Shown piece after piece: positions 1 through 9,017 of a DNA stretch of 64,000 nucleotides. The notes below the pieces were generated by a model. That model was not told the origin of the DNA and did not search any database. It saw only the letters and a list, made by a program, of their open reading frames with translations. A program made the position numbers and the translations under genes. Source of the stretch: Bradyrhizobium sp. CCGB01 (lineage in GTDB: Bacteria > Pseudomonadota > Alphaproteobacteria > Rhizobiales > Xanthobacteraceae); contig NZ_JANADK010000001.1 of NCBI RefSeq assembly GCF_024199795.1, positions 2,046,001 through 2,110,000 on the forward strand, in the 5' to 3' direction. How positions within the stretch are numbered: position 1 is the first letter of the stretch; every line of letters begins with the position of its first letter.

Positions 1-468
1 GTCGGCCACTTCCTGCCGATGGCGTTCGCCGACTGGTTCACCCGCAAGGAGATGAAGCCGTCGATGCACTCGCAGTCGGTGCTGCTGGTCGACGACAGCG
101 CGTTCTTCCGCAACATGCTGGCCCCGGTGCTGAAGGCGGCCGGCTACCGTGTCCGCACCGCGCCGACCGCGCAGGAGGGCCTGGCGGCGCTGCGCGCGCA
201 AACCTTCGATGTGGTCCTGACCGACATCGAGATGCCCGACATGAACGGGTTCGAGTTCGCGGAAGTGATCCGCTCGGACAACAATCTGGGCTCGATGCCG
301 ATCATCGGTCTCTCCGCGCTGGTGTCGCCGGCGGCGATCGAGCGCGGCCGACAGGCCGGCTTCCACGACTATGTCGCCAAGTTCGACCGTCCCGGCCTGA
401 TCGCGGCGTTGAAGGAGCAGACCGCGGGCGCCGCCGGCGCCTCCGAGCTGAACCGGGCCGCGGCCTAA
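1..468 (+). CDS. cheA: Chemotaxis histidine kinase CheA, C-terminal receiver end (partial)
   Basis: Reading frame 1 is open from the first base to a TAA at 466-468, so the 5' part lies outside the window. The visible 155 residues begin with a short segment (GHFLPMAFADWFTRKEM) that looks like the end of a CheW-like domain. A complete CheY-type receiver follows: acidic DD near its start, phospho-acceptor Asp in VVLTDIEMPDMNG, and the conserved Lys in DYVAKFD. Its position 21 bp before cheW and ahead of cheY-cheB-cheR makes a hybrid CheA with a fused receiver the best reading, as is common in alphaproteobacteria. A stand-alone receiver starting at an internal Met cannot be excluded, but the frame has no stop upstream. 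Membership of the che operon is strongly supported; the CheA identity rests on context. Confidence 0.8.
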   Translation, partial: VGHFLPMAFADWFTRKEMKPSMHSQSVLLVDDSAFFRNMLAPVLKAAGYRVRTAPTAQEGLAALRAQTFDVVLTDIEMPDMNGFEFAEVIRSDNNLGSMPIIGLSALVSPAAIERGRQAGFHDYVAKFDRPGLIAALKEQTAGAAGASELNRAAA

Positions 469-489
469 AGGGGACGAGGAGATACCGAG

Positions 490-960
490 ATGAGCAACAA
501 GACCCAGTCCAGCGAAGGCGCCATGGTCGAATACGTCACCGCGATGATCGGCGGCCAGCTGTTCGGCCTGCCGATCTCCCGCGTCCAGGACGTGTTCATG
601 CCCGAGCGCGTCACCCGCGTGCCGCTGTCCTCGCGCGAGATCGCGGGCGTGCTGAACCTGCGCGGCCGCATCGTCACCGTGGTCGACATGCGTTCGCGCC
701 TTGGCCTGCCCAGGGACGAGGACGGCAAGACCCCCATGGCGGTCGGCGTCGACCTGCGCGGGGAATCCTACGGCCTGCTGATCGACCAGATCGGCGAAGT
801 GCTGCGCCTGCCCGAGGCCGGCATGGAAGAGAACCCCGTCAACCTCGATCCCCGCATGGCCAAGCTCGCCGGCGGCGTCCATCGCCTCGACGGCCAGCTC
901 ATGGTCGTCCTCGACGTCGATCGCGTCCTCGAGCTCGCGCCCGAGATGATGGCCGCCTGA
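490..960 (+). CDS. cheW: Chemotaxis coupling protein CheW
   Basis: A 156-residue protein made of a single CheW-like beta-barrel domain (about residues 13-150). CheW bridges chemoreceptors and CheA in the cytoplasmic signalling array. The characteristic strand GVLNLRGRIVTVVDMRSRLGLP, and a later GLLIDQIGEVLRLP strand, are both present and the length is typical. The ATG follows a purine-rich GGGGACGAGGAGAT stretch that serves as a ribosome binding site. It lies 21 bp after the cheA stop and 71 bp before cheY, in one transcription unit. Nothing looks truncated. Confidence 0.95.
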   Translation: MSNKTQSSEGAMVEYVTAMIGGQLFGLPISRVQDVFMPERVTRVPLSSREIAGVLNLRGRIVTVVDMRSRLGLPRDEDGKTPMAVGVDLRGESYGLLIDQIGEVLRLPEAGMEENPVNLDPRMAKLAGGVHRLDGQLMVVLDVDRVLELAPEMMAA

Positions 961-1031
961 TACGGCGGCATCGCCGTTGACGGACTTGCAATTGGAAGTG
1001 CCCCCGCAAAGGGGAGGAAGCAGAGGTTCAC

Positions 1032-1397
1032 ATGCGAACTTGTCTCGTCGTTGATGATTCCAGCGTCATCCGCAAGGTTGCGCGCCGGATCCTGGAGGGC
1101 CTCGACTTCCAGATCCTCGAAGCCGAGGACGGTGAGAAGGCGCTGGAGGCCTGCAAGCGCGGCTTGCCCGATGCGGTGCTGCTCGACTGGAACATGCCCG
1201 TGATGGACGGCTACGAATTCCTCGGCCATCTCCGGCGCATGCCCGGCGGTGACCAGCCCAAGGTGGTGTTCTGCACCACCGAAAACGACGTTGCGCATAT
1301 TGCACGCGCGCTGCATGCCGGCGCCAACGAATACATCATGAAGCCCTTCGACAAGGACATCGTGACGGCGAAATTCCAGGAAGTCGGACTTATCTGA
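1032..1397 (+). CDS. cheY: Single-domain chemotaxis response regulator CheY
   Basis: A 121-residue stand-alone receiver. The acidic pocket is DD at residues 8-9, the phospho-acceptor is Asp52 (LLDWNMPVMDG), the switch Thr lies in the FCTTEND strand, and the invariant Lys104 lies in YIMKPFDK. CheA phosphorylates such proteins, and CheY-P then acts on the flagellar switch. Because the upstream CheA has its own receiver, this protein could be either the motor-binding CheY or a phosphate sink; sequence alone does not decide. AGAGGTTCAC precedes the ATG. It sits between cheW and cheB. Confidence 0.93.
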   Translation: MRTCLVVDDSSVIRKVARRILEGLDFQILEAEDGEKALEACKRGLPDAVLLDWNMPVMDGYEFLGHLRRMPGGDQPKVVFCTTENDVAHIARALHAGANEYIMKPFDKDIVTAKFQEVGLI

Positions 1398-1472
1398 GCG
1401 AACTCCCGGAGGCTGAACGGATCCTTCGGCGATTGTTTTCAACTGAACCGTTTCAGTCTGAGTTGGTGAGTA

Positions 1473-2675
1473 ATGAGTGTTGCGTTCGCAGGTAATTCGA
1501 CCACTGGCACGTCGCGAGACGCCGGGCCGCTGCGAGTGATGGTCGTTGACGACTCCGTCGTCATCCGTGGCCTCATCTCGCGCTGGATCGGTGCCGAGCA
1601 CGACATGGAGGTCGCGGCCTCGCTGCGCACCGGGCTCGAAGCGGTCAACCAGCTCGAACGCATCAACCCTGATGTTGCCGTGCTCGACATCGAGATGCCC
1701 GAGCTCGACGGCCTCTCGGCGCTGCCGCAACTGCTGGCGAAGAAGCGGGATCTCGTCATCATCATGGCCTCCACGCTGACCCGCCGCAATGCGGAGATCA
1801 GCTTCAAGGCGCTGTCGCTCGGCGCCGCCGACTACATTCCGAAGCCGGAGTCGACGCGCGAAGCGTCGGCCGCGGACATCTTTCATCACGACCTGATCCA
1901 GAAGATCCGTCACCTCGGTGCACGGCTGCGCCGCAAGCCCGCGGTCGCGAGCCCGCCGCTGGCGCCCGCGAGCCCTGCTGCACCGGCTGCACGTGCACCC
2001 GCTATCGCGCGGCCTGCTACGCCCGCAGCGGCTCCGGCCATACATGCCCTGTCGTCGGGCCCGCTGACCACGCGCCCGTTCTCGGCGCATGCACCGAAGG
2101 TGCTGCTGATCGGCTCCTCGACCGGCGGTCCGCAGGCGCTGATGGCGCTCGTCACCGAACTCGGGCCGGTGATCGACCGCTTCCCGGTGCTGATCACCCA
2201 GCACATGCCGCCGACCTTCACCACCATTCTCGCCGAGCATCTGGCGCGCGCGAGCCGCAAGCCGGCCGCCGAGGCGGTCGACGGCGAGCCGGTGAAGGCG
2301 GGACGGATCTATCTCGCACCCGGCGGCAAGCACATGCGTGTCGTGCGCAGTGGCGCTGACGCGGCGATCGCGCTCGATGACGGTCCCGCCGTCAATTTCT
2401 GCAAGCCCGCGGTCGATCCGCTCTTCACTTCCGCCATCGACATCTGGCACGGCAACATCCTCTCGGTGATCCTGACGGGCATGGGCTCGGACGGCATGCG
2501 CGGTGGCAAGGATATCGTCGCTGCCGGCGGCAACGTGATCGCGCAGGACGAAGCCTCCAGCGTGGTCTGGGGCATGCCGGGCGCGGCGGCCAATGCCGGC
2601 ATCTGCGCGGCGATCCTGCCGCTCAACCAGATCGGCGCCAAGGTCAACCGCCTGTTCGCGGGAGACCGCTCGTGA
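1473..2675 (+). CDS. cheB: Chemoreceptor glutamate methylesterase/deamidase CheB
   Basis: A 400-residue two-domain protein. Residues 20-150 are a receiver with the phospho-acceptor Asp72 ([10 protein letters not shown]). Residues 155-205 are a Pro/Ala-rich linker, longer than in enteric CheB. Residues 207-395 are the methylesterase domain with the Ser-His-Asp triad: Ser216 in GSSTGGP, His244 in TQHMPP, and Asp340 in [10 protein letters not shown]. It removes methyl groups from chemoreceptor glutamates and so opposes CheR, whose gene overlaps its last four bases. A small inverted repeat (ACTGAA-CCGT-TTCAGT, 1442-1457) lies just upstream of the start. Confidence 0.95.
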   Translation: MSVAFAGNSTTGTSRDAGPLRVMVVDDSVVIRGLISRWIGAEHDMEVAASLRTGLEAVNQLERINPDVAVLDIEMPELDGLSALPQLLAKKRDLVIIMASTLTRRNAEISFKALSLGAADYIPKPESTREASAADIFHHDLIQKIRHLGARLRRKPAVASPPLAPASPAAPAARAPAIARPATPAAAPAIHALSSGPLTTRPFSAHAPKVLLIGSSTGGPQALMALVTELGPVIDRFPVLITQHMPPTFTTILAEHLARASRKPAAEAVDGEPVKAGRIYLAPGGKHMRVVRSGADAAIALDDGPAVNFCKPAVDPLFTSAIDIWHGNILSVILTGMGSDGMRGGKDIVAAGGNVIAQDEASSVVWGMPGAAANAGICAAILPLNQIGAKVNRLFAGDRS

Positions 2676-3544
2676 CGCCGGTTGACTACGAGTATCTGCG
2701 CAAGTTCCTGAAAGAGCGTTCCGGCCTCGATCTCTCCGCCGACAAGCAGTACCTGGTCGAGAGCCGGCTGCTGCCGCTCGCCCGCAAGGCGAGCTTGCCC
2801 GGCATTCCCGATCTCGTGCTGAAGATCAGGAACGGCGACGGCCGGCTTGCGACCGACGTGGTCGAAGCGATGACCACCAACGAGACCTTCTTCTACCGCG
2901 ACAAGATCCCGTTCGATCACTTGCGCGAAACCATCCTGCCGGGCCTGCTGCAGGCGCGCGCCGCGCGCAAATCGCTGCGCATCTGGTCGGCGGCGTCGTC
3001 GACCGGGCAGGAGCCCTATTCGATCGCGATGTGCGTGAAGGAGATGGGCGCGGCCTTCGCCGGCTGGCGCATCGAGATCGTCGCCACCGATCTGTCGCAG
3101 GAGGTGTTGGAGAAATCCAAGGCCGGCATCTACAGCCAGTTCGAGGTGCAGCGCGGCCTGCCGATCCAGCACCTGGTGAAGTATTTTACACAGGCCGGCG
3201 AGCTCTGGCAGCTCAATCCCGACATTCGCGCGATGGTGCAGTTCCGCCAGCTCAATCTGCTGCAGGACTTCTCCCATCTCGGCACGTTCGACGTGATCTT
3301 CTGCCGCAACGTGCTGATCTATTTCGACCAGGACACCAAGGCCGTGATCTTCGAGCGCATGGCGAAGGGCATGGAAGCCGATGGTACGCTGTTGCTGGGG
3401 GCTGCCGAATCCGTCGTCGGCATCACCGATGCGTTCCGCCCGATCACTGAGCGCCGCGGCCTCTACCAGCTCAACCCCGCGCGCTCGGGACGTCCGATGG
3501 GCGGATTGATGCCGCCATCGTTGAAGGTCGCAGCTGCAAGGTGA
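2672..3544 (+). CDS. cheR: Chemoreceptor glutamate O-methyltransferase CheR
   Basis: A 290-residue SAM-dependent methyltransferase that methylates receptor glutamates during adaptation. The N-terminal helical CheR domain (residues 1-75) contains [11 protein letters not shown]. The catalytic Rossmann domain has [18 protein letters not shown] as its SAM-binding loop and [13 protein letters not shown] as the post-motif strand. The start is a GTG that overlaps the cheB stop as GTGA, so the two are translationally coupled and esterase and transferase output should be matched. It ends the visible che operon, and a palindromic repeat follows. Confidence 0.95.
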   Translation: MTPVDYEYLRKFLKERSGLDLSADKQYLVESRLLPLARKASLPGIPDLVLKIRNGDGRLATDVVEAMTTNETFFYRDKIPFDHLRETILPGLLQARAARKSLRIWSAASSTGQEPYSIAMCVKEMGAAFAGWRIEIVATDLSQEVLEKSKAGIYSQFEVQRGLPIQHLVKYFTQAGELWQLNPDIRAMVQFRQLNLLQDFSHLGTFDVIFCRNVLIYFDQDTKAVIFERMAKGMEADGTLLLGAAESVVGITDAFRPITERRGLYQLNPARSGRPMGGLMPPSLKVAAAR

Positions 3545-3550
3545 TTTTTC

Positions 3551-3705
3551 TTCCTTCTCCCCTTGTGGGAGAAGGTGGCGCGAAGCGCCGGATGAGGGGT
3601 TGCTTCAGCAAACTCCAATGCGAGATGTGTGTGAGGATAGAGACCCCTCACCCGTCTCGCCGCTATCGCGGCGAGCCACCCTCTCCCACAAGGGGAGAGG
3701 GAAAG
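3551..3705. repeat. Long inverted repeat (REP-like) after cheR
   Basis: The left arm contains CTTCTCCCCTTGTGGGAGAAG and the right arm CTCTCCCACAAGGGGAGAG, with ATGAGGGG and CCCCTCACCC elements between them. RNA from either strand would fold into a long hairpin, so it may also end transcription of the convergent cheR and ATP-grasp genes. The same sequence family recurs at 43338-43506. Confidence 0.75.
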
Positions 3706-3713
3706 AACGCACC

Positions 3714-4874
3714 TCACAAAATCGCATGCGGCAGAAATCGCGAGCGGTTGCCCGTGATCGGGCTTTCGTCTTCGCGGATCGATAACCCGCACGGCTCGTG
3801 GTTCACCAGCCAGCTTCCTACCACCGCATAGAAACCCGAAAAATTCGGCAGCGGCGACAATGCCTGCCGCACGAAGCCTTCTGCGCCGTAGGGGCCGGCC
3901 TGCTCGTCGAGCGGCATGCCGCTTGAGACCAGCGTGACATTGGCGCCTTCGCGCGACAGCAATGGCTTGCGCACGTAGGATGTTCCGAGCTCGGCGGCAC
4001 GCGGATCGTCCTCGAAGAAGGCCGGCAGCAGATTGGGATGGTTCGGAAACATCTCCCACAGCAGCGGCAAAATGCCCTTGTTGGAGAGCACCGCCTTCCA
4101 CGGCGGCTCGATCCAGCGCGTCGGCGCGCCCGTGAGCTTGGCGCCGAAGGCGTCCTGGAACATCCATTCCCAGGGATAGAGCTTGAAAGCGAGCGCGATG
4201 TCGTTCTCGCCGAGATCGACGAAGCCGCCGCCCTCGTCGCGCCAGCCGATCTGCTCGATGTCGAGCAGCGTGGTCGGGAGTCCCGCCTGGCGTGCGGTGT
4301 CCTCGAGATAGGCGAGCGTGCCGGCGTCCTCTTCGTTGCCGGTGGTGCCGGTGAGATGAACATGGCGGCCCGCGGCAATCTCCTTCCATGCCGCGATCAG
4401 CCGCTCGTGGATGGAGTTGAACTGATCGGCGCGCGCGGGGACGATGCGGCGTTCGATCGCCTGTTCGAGCCAGGTCCATTGAAACACCGCGGCCTCGAAG
4501 ATCGAGGTCGGCGTGTCCGCGTTGTATTCGAGCAGTTTTGCAGGACTCTGGCCGTCGAATTTCAGGTCGAGCCGGCCATAGAGGCTGCGGTCGTCGCGGT
4601 CCCAGCTCTCGGCGATCAAGCTCCAGAACGCTTCCGGTATCTTCAAGCGACGCAGATGGCGCTCGTCACCGATGACGCGGCCGGCAAGCTCCAGGCACAT
4701 CGCATCGATCTCGCCGGTCGGCGTCTCGATGCCGCGTTCGATCTCGTCGAGCGTAAAACCGTAATAGGCCCGCTCGTCCCAATAGCGTTCGCCGCCGATG
4801 GTGTGGAAGGCGAAGCCGCATTGCGCGGCGGTCTCTCGCCAGTCGTCGCGCTCGAGGCAGGTGATGCGTTGCAT
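3714..4874 (-). CDS. Glutathionylspermidine synthase-like ATP-grasp amide ligase
   Basis: A 386-residue protein of the glutathionylspermidine synthetase C-terminal family (E. coli YgiC/YjfC type), which lacks the amidase domain of Gss. Recognisable family stretches are FDGQSPAKLLEYNADTPTS near residue 105, LTGTTGNEEDAGT near 195, YPWEWMF near 235, and the ATP-grasp segment SYVRKPLLSREGANV near 320. The family forms amide bonds using ATP; the real substrate of YgiC/YjfC-type members is unknown. It is the last gene of a three-gene minus-strand unit with a Ser-rich DUF1190-like protein (3 bp away) and a DUF350 membrane protein. That arrangement recurs widely and suggests that the ligase modifies a partner peptide or envelope component. 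Confidence 0.85.
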   Translation of the reverse strand: MQRITCLERDDWRETAAQCGFAFHTIGGERYWDERAYYGFTLDEIERGIETPTGEIDAMCLELAGRVIGDERHLRRLKIPEAFWSLIAESWDRDDRSLYGRLDLKFDGQSPAKLLEYNADTPTSIFEAAVFQWTWLEQAIERRIVPARADQFNSIHERLIAAWKEIAAGRHVHLTGTTGNEEDAGTLAYLEDTARQAGLPTTLLDIEQIGWRDEGGGFVDLGENDIALAFKLYPWEWMFQDAFGAKLTGAPTRWIEPPWKAVLSNKGILPLLWEMFPNHPNLLPAFFEDDPRAAELGTSYVRKPLLSREGANVTLVSSGMPLDEQAGPYGAEGFVRQALSPLPNFSGFYAVVGSWLVNHEPCGLSIREDESPITGNRSRFLPHAIL

Positions 4875-4877
4875 GGA

Positions 4878-5276
4878 TCAGCCGCCGCCCGAGAAGCCGT
4901 GCCCGAACGAACCGAAGCCGCCGCGGCTCACGCTGCTATGGCCCGAGTCGGATGACGTGCTCGACGAGGAATGGCCGGAGGAATCGCTGCTGTAGTAGCT
5001 CGATCGCGACGACGAGCCCGATCCGCCGCTGCCGCCCGAGGAGCTGCTTCTGCTGCTGCTGCACGCGGTGCTCGTCTGCACCGCCGGATCCGCCCCGGGA
5101 GGAGGGGGCTCGCAACTCGTCCGCGGCATCAGCGTGTAGGCGGTGGTGCCGACCGCGAGCGTGCCCATCACCAGCAGCGCGACATGGCCGGATCGCTTCA
5201 CTGGCGGCCGCAAGGGCGGCGGCTCGGCCGGTAGCCGGCGCTTGCCGAACTCCTTTTTGGAGGGTTTGTCGGCCAT
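4878..5276 (-). CDS. Ser-rich DUF1190 (YgiB)-like protein
   Basis: A 132-residue protein. Residues 1-28 are basic and Pro-rich; residues 29-48 are one hydrophobic segment (HVALLVMGTLAVGTTAYTL) acting as signal anchor or membrane helix. A short region with two Cys follows, and then a low-complexity Ser/Gly tract from about residue 72 to 115. The C-terminus SRGGFGSFGHGFSGGG resembles the conserved RGGFG motif near the end of YgiB-type DUF1190 proteins, and the neighbours are the usual partners of that family. The middle of a normal DUF1190 protein is missing, so this is a reduced version. It lies 1 bp after the DUF350 gene and 3 bp before the ligase. The family assignment is an inference from motif plus context. 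Confidence 0.7.
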   Translation of the reverse strand: MADKPSKKEFGKRRLPAEPPPLRPPVKRSGHVALLVMGTLAVGTTAYTLMPRTSCEPPPPGADPAVQTSTACSSSRSSSSGGSGGSGSSSRSSYYSSDSSGHSSSSTSSDSGHSSVSRGGFGSFGHGFSGGG

Positions 5277-5277
5277 G

Positions 5278-5682
5278 TCAGTAGATCATGCAGGCGGCGT
5301 TCAGCAGCCCCGCCGCGAGCGAGGACAGCCCGAGCCAGATGGCCGGCGCAAGCTCGCCTGCGGCTATCCGCGCCGACAGGTTCGGCACCGGCACCTTCAC
5401 GAGGAAGAGCACGATGATCTGCACGATCAGCGCGATGATCGCCCAGATCAGGCAGTCCAGCACATTGGCCGAATGCGCGATGGCGCTCACCAGCGGCGCC
5501 ACGAAGCCGAGCAGGCTGAGGCCGAGCGCAATCGCGGCGGCCGGCTCGTTGTCGCGGATCAGCTGGAACTCGTCGTGCGGAGTGATGCGGGTATAGACGA
5601 ACAGATACGCCACGATGGCGATCAGGCCGGTGCAGAAATAGACCAGGAAGGCGGGCAGGCCGGCAAGTGATTGCAGGATCAT
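5278..5682 (-). CDS. DUF350 inner-membrane protein (YjfL-like)
   Basis: A 134-residue integral membrane protein with four hydrophobic helices at about residues 8-30, 48-70, 76-96 and 110-132. The loop TRITPHDEFQLIRDNEPAAAIALG is typical of DUF350, whose members are pairs of short helix repeats of unknown function. The chosen ATG at 5682 has a strong GGGGGA ribosome site; the frame stays open further upstream but that sequence is Arg-rich and not credible. First gene of the DUF350, DUF1190-like, ATP-grasp unit. Confidence 0.85.
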   Translation of the reverse strand: MILQSLAGLPAFLVYFCTGLIAIVAYLFVYTRITPHDEFQLIRDNEPAAAIALGLSLLGFVAPLVSAIAHSANVLDCLIWAIIALIVQIIVLFLVKVPVPNLSARIAAGELAPAIWLGLSSLAAGLLNAACMIY

Positions 5683-5771
5683 CGTTCCCCCATCGTGCAG
5701 CGACCATTCGTCGGCAGGGGAAGGATAGCGGTTCAATGCCGGGAGGACGATGAGGCCGCGTTCGCGTCCCC

Positions 5772-5804
5772 AAAAAACAAAACCCCGCCATTTGCGGCGG
5801 GGTC
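5772..5804 (-). terminator. Rho-independent terminator of ctrA
   Basis: Read on the minus strand, a GGACCCCGCC stem pairs with GGCGGGG around a short loop and is followed by TTTTGTTTTTT. It lies about 50 bp after the ctrA stop and before the DUF350 gene, so it should end the ctrA transcript. Confidence 0.85.
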
Positions 5805-5852
5805 CAGGCTGGGAGGAGCGAGCCCCGGGGGCTCGCGACGTAAACCCAGGGA

Positions 5853-6554
<702 letters not shown>

Positions 6555-6633
6555 GCCAGTTCCCCATAGTCGCCGCTCCCGGGCGTCAGGTCGGCCGCAT
6601 TCGCGGCACTCAACAAAACGCCTTTGAACAACT

Positions 6634-6825
6634 GATTCGGATCCTGACAACAGATGGTTAACAAATCCTGATTCTGGAACGCAAGTCCCCCCGGTGCAAT
6701 TTTTGTCGAATCGCCCTAAGGTCTTGCGTGTGAAGCAGCTTTCGTCACCCAGCTCCGTTCAAGTTCCACTTTAAGAGACGGGCCTAACCGACTCCCGCGA
6801 CTCAGCCTTCTTCTGAAGGGGAGTC
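6634..6825. promoter_or_regulatory. Cluster of six GANTC (CcrM) methylation sites upstream of ctrA
   Basis: GANTC occurs at 6634, 6670, 6708, 6790, 6799 and 6821, i.e. 80-271 bp upstream of the ctrA start. With equal base frequencies fewer than one would be expected in 192 bp. In Caulobacter, CcrM methylation of GANTC in the ctrA promoter couples transcription to replication; the density here suggests a similar control, which is an inference. Confidence 0.6.
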
Positions 6826-6869
6826 ACGCTCAGTCACAAAGACAGTGACGCAATGATTAACGATGCGGG

Positions 6870-6885
6870 TAAACACGAAGTTAAG
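6870..6885 (+). promoter_or_regulatory. Candidate CtrA box upstream of fliI
   Basis: TAAA-CACGAAG-TTAAG matches the TTAA-N7-TTAAC CtrA consensus at seven of nine fixed positions and lies about 85 bp before the fliI ATG. It is only a moderate match in an AT-rich stretch. Confidence 0.35.
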
Positions 6886-6954
6886 CGCCGTTCAGAAATA
6901 TGGCGAAACTTAAGGGTTTGCCACGATCGCCCTGAGGATGAAGTCGTCCCCCTT

Positions 6955-6972
6955 ATGAAGGCTCTCTTATGA
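6955..6972 (+). other. Five-codon minicistron overlapping the fliI start
   Basis: ATG-AAG-GCT-CTC-TTA-TGA: its stop overlaps the fliI ATG as ATGA. The phrase CTTATGAAGGC occurs twice, once at this ATG and once at the fliI ATG, so it may simply be a small duplication. If translated, it could couple to fliI initiation. Confidence 0.3.
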
Positions 6973-8294
6973 AGGCGCTTGCCGAACAGATCGGCGATAT
7001 CGACGGCGTCAATATTTACGGCCGTGTGGTCGGCGTTCGCGGCCTGATGGTCGAAGTGGCCGGACCCATTCACGCGATGTCGGTCGGTGCGCGGCTCGTG
7101 ATCGAGACCGGCGCGAACCGTTCCATTCCCTGCGAGGTGATCGGCTTCTCCGGCAACAACGCTGTCGTGATGCCGTTCGCCGGCCTCGACGGCGTGCGTC
7201 GCGGCTGCAAGGCCGTCATCGCCAATGCCGCCAATCAGGTGCGTCCGTCATCAGCCTGGCTCGGCCGCGTCGTCAACGCGCTCGGCGAGCCGATCGACGG
7301 CAAGGGGCCGTTGCCGCAGGGCCCGGCGCCGATGCCGTACCGCAACTCGCCGCCGCCGGCGCATTCGCGCAAGCGCGTCGGCGCCCCGCTCGATCTCGGC
7401 GTGCGCGCGATGAACACGTTCCTGACCTGCTGCCGCGGCCAGCGCATGGGCATTTTCGCAGGGTCCGGCGTCGGCAAATCGGTGCTGCTGTCGATGCTCG
7501 CGCGCAACGTCGATGCCGCGGTCAGCGTCATCGGGCTGATCGGCGAACGCGGCCGCGAGGTGCAGGAATTCCTCCAGGACGACCTCGGCGAGGAGGGCCT
7601 GGCGCGTTCCGTCGTCGTGGTCGCAACCTCGGACGAGCCGGCGCTGATGCGCCGCCAGGCGGCGTATCTCACGCTCGCGGTCGCCGAATATTTTCGCGAT
7701 GAAGAGAAGGACGTGCTCTGCCTGATGGACTCGGTGACGCGTTTTGCCATGGCCCAGCGCGAGATCGGCCTGTCGGCCGGCGAGCCGCCGACCGCCAAGG
7801 GCTATACGCCGACCGTGTTCACCGAGCTGCCGAAGCTTCTGGAGCGCGCAGGGCCGGGCCTGGGTGAGGGCGCCATCACCGCGATCTTCACGGTGCTGGT
7901 CGACGGCGACGACCATAACGAGCCGATCGCGGATGCCGTCCGCGGCATCCTCGACGGCCATATCGTGATGCAGCGCTCGATCGCCGAGCGCGGCCGCTAC
8001 CCCGCCATCAACATCCTCAAATCCGTCTCCCGCACCATGCCGAAATCGGCCGACCCGCAGTTCTGGCCGACCATCCAGAAGGCGCGGGCGGTGATGGCGA
8101 CCTATGCCGACATGGAGGAACTGATCCGGCTGGGCGCCTACCGGGCCGGTTCCAGCCCCGAGGTCGACGAGGCGATCCGGCTGCACGAGCCGCTGGAAGC
8201 GTTCCTGAAGCAGCGCAAGGACGAAAATGCATCACTGGCGGACGGCTACCGCCAGTTGGCGCAAATCCTCGGCAATTTGGAAACGGAACGCTAA
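6969..8294 (+). CDS. fliI: Flagellar type III export ATPase FliI
   Basis: A 441-residue F1-beta-like ATPase that energises export of flagellar subunits at the base of the flagellum. The P-loop is AGSGVGKS (residues 164-171), followed by [12 protein letters not shown], the Walker B strand [20 protein letters not shown], and the family signature ending PKLLERAG. Length and order are normal. The ATG at 6969 overlaps the stop of a five-codon minicistron. fliJ lies 121 bp downstream. Location beside ctrA, together with a possible CtrA box, points to cell-cycle control. Confidence 0.96.
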   Translation: MKALAEQIGDIDGVNIYGRVVGVRGLMVEVAGPIHAMSVGARLVIETGANRSIPCEVIGFSGNNAVVMPFAGLDGVRRGCKAVIANAANQVRPSSAWLGRVVNALGEPIDGKGPLPQGPAPMPYRNSPPPAHSRKRVGAPLDLGVRAMNTFLTCCRGQRMGIFAGSGVGKSVLLSMLARNVDAAVSVIGLIGERGREVQEFLQDDLGEEGLARSVVVVATSDEPALMRRQAAYLTLAVAEYFRDEEKDVLCLMDSVTRFAMAQREIGLSAGEPPTAKGYTPTVFTELPKLLERAGPGLGEGAITAIFTVLVDGDDHNEPIADAVRGILDGHIVMQRSIAERGRYPAINILKSVSRTMPKSADPQFWPTIQKARAVMATYADMEELIRLGAYRAGSSPEVDEAIRLHEPLEAFLKQRKDENASLADGYRQLAQILGNLETER

Positions 8295-8333
8295 CTTTGT
8301 CCCGTCATCATCCGACCCCACAGAGTAGCAGAG

Positions 8334-8370
8334 CCGGTCTTGGCCCCCAACGGGCCTTCGGGGAGACCGG
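8334..8370 (+). other. Hairpin between fliI and fliJ
   Basis: CCGGTCT pairs with AGACCGG around an inner CCCC/GGGG pairing. No T-tract follows, so it is more likely an mRNA structure that tunes fliJ expression or stability than a terminator. Confidence 0.35.
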
Positions 8371-8415
8371 TGTCGTCCCACGCGCAGCCAGGGGACTTCT
8401 GGGGAGTATGAGTCG

Positions 8416-8835
8416 ATGAAGTCACGAGATACCCTCATCCGCCTGAAGAAATTTCAGGTCGACGAGAAGCGCCGCCGGGTCACCCAGATCGAGACCATGA
8501 TCGCCGACTTCCAGCGGATGTCGACCGATCTTGAGCGCGAGATCTCGACCGAGCAGGAGCGTGCCGGGATCAACGATCCCTCGCATTTCGCCTATCCGAC
8601 CTATGCCAAGGCCGCGATCCAGCGCCGCGAGAACCTGACGCGCTCGGCCGACGAGCTCAAGGGCCAGCTCGACGAAGCCAAGGCGGCTTTGGCCGAGGCC
8701 TTCGAGGAGCTGAAGAAGGTCGAGCTCCTCGACGAGCGCGACCAGGCCCGCGAACGCGCCGAGGAAAACGCCCGCGAGCAGGCCGACCTCGACAGCATCG
8801 GCCTGATGCGCGCCCGCATCGGCGCCGTCGCCTGA
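8416..8835 (+). CDS. fliJ: Flagellar export chaperone FliJ
   Basis: A 139-residue, highly charged, almost entirely alpha-helical protein with heptad-like spacing over its whole length, e.g. RRRVTQIETMIADFQRM and LKGQLDEAKAALAEAFEEL. Size, coiled-coil character and position directly after fliI identify FliJ, the gamma-subunit-like stalk that links the FliI ring to FlhA during export. A 12-bp stem terminator follows, so fliI-fliJ is a closed two-gene unit. Confidence 0.88.
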   Translation: MKSRDTLIRLKKFQVDEKRRRVTQIETMIADFQRMSTDLEREISTEQERAGINDPSHFAYPTYAKAAIQRRENLTRSADELKGQLDEAKAALAEAFEELKKVELLDERDQARERAEENAREQADLDSIGLMRARIGAVA

Positions 8836-8870
8836 AGACGCAGACAGCGGCCAGACCGCCGAGAATTTGC

Positions 8871-8899
8871 AAAACCCGGACCCGCAAGGTCCGGGTTTT
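8871..8899 (+). terminator. Terminator after fliJ
   Basis: A perfect 12-bp stem (AAAACCCGGACC with GGTCCGGGTTTT) around loop CGCAA, ending in TTTTC, 35 bp after the fliJ stop. Confidence 0.85.
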
Positions 8900-9017
8900 C
8901 GCATTTGCTATCCACAGTGTGGCGCCCCGCCCCTTGGTGATGGGCTTTGCCGCGCGCTATGGTAGCTGGGTGCCAGGGCCTGCGCGGAACGCGACAGGCC
9001 CGCGTGTGGGGGACTGA

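Larger units (their letters stand above)
6555..6968. other. ctrA-fliI divergent intergenic region
   Basis: A 414-bp non-coding stretch holding the promoters of ctrA (leftward) and fliI (rightward). It is visibly more AT-rich than its surroundings, with several TTAA tetramers (at 6658, 6857, 6881 and 6909), six GANTC sites and a five-codon minicistron at its right end. No other gene is visible. Confidence 0.7.

Noticed and set aside
768..2450. 560-codon minus-strand open frame across cheW-cheY-cheB
   Set aside because: It lies opposite genes with clear motifs; the translation is Arg/His-rich without any domain. High GC makes such antisense frames common.
4930..5060. Ser-codon-rich stretch as a DNA microsatellite without coding value
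   Set aside because: Frame, spacing to both neighbours and the conserved terminal RGGFG motif support a real protein.
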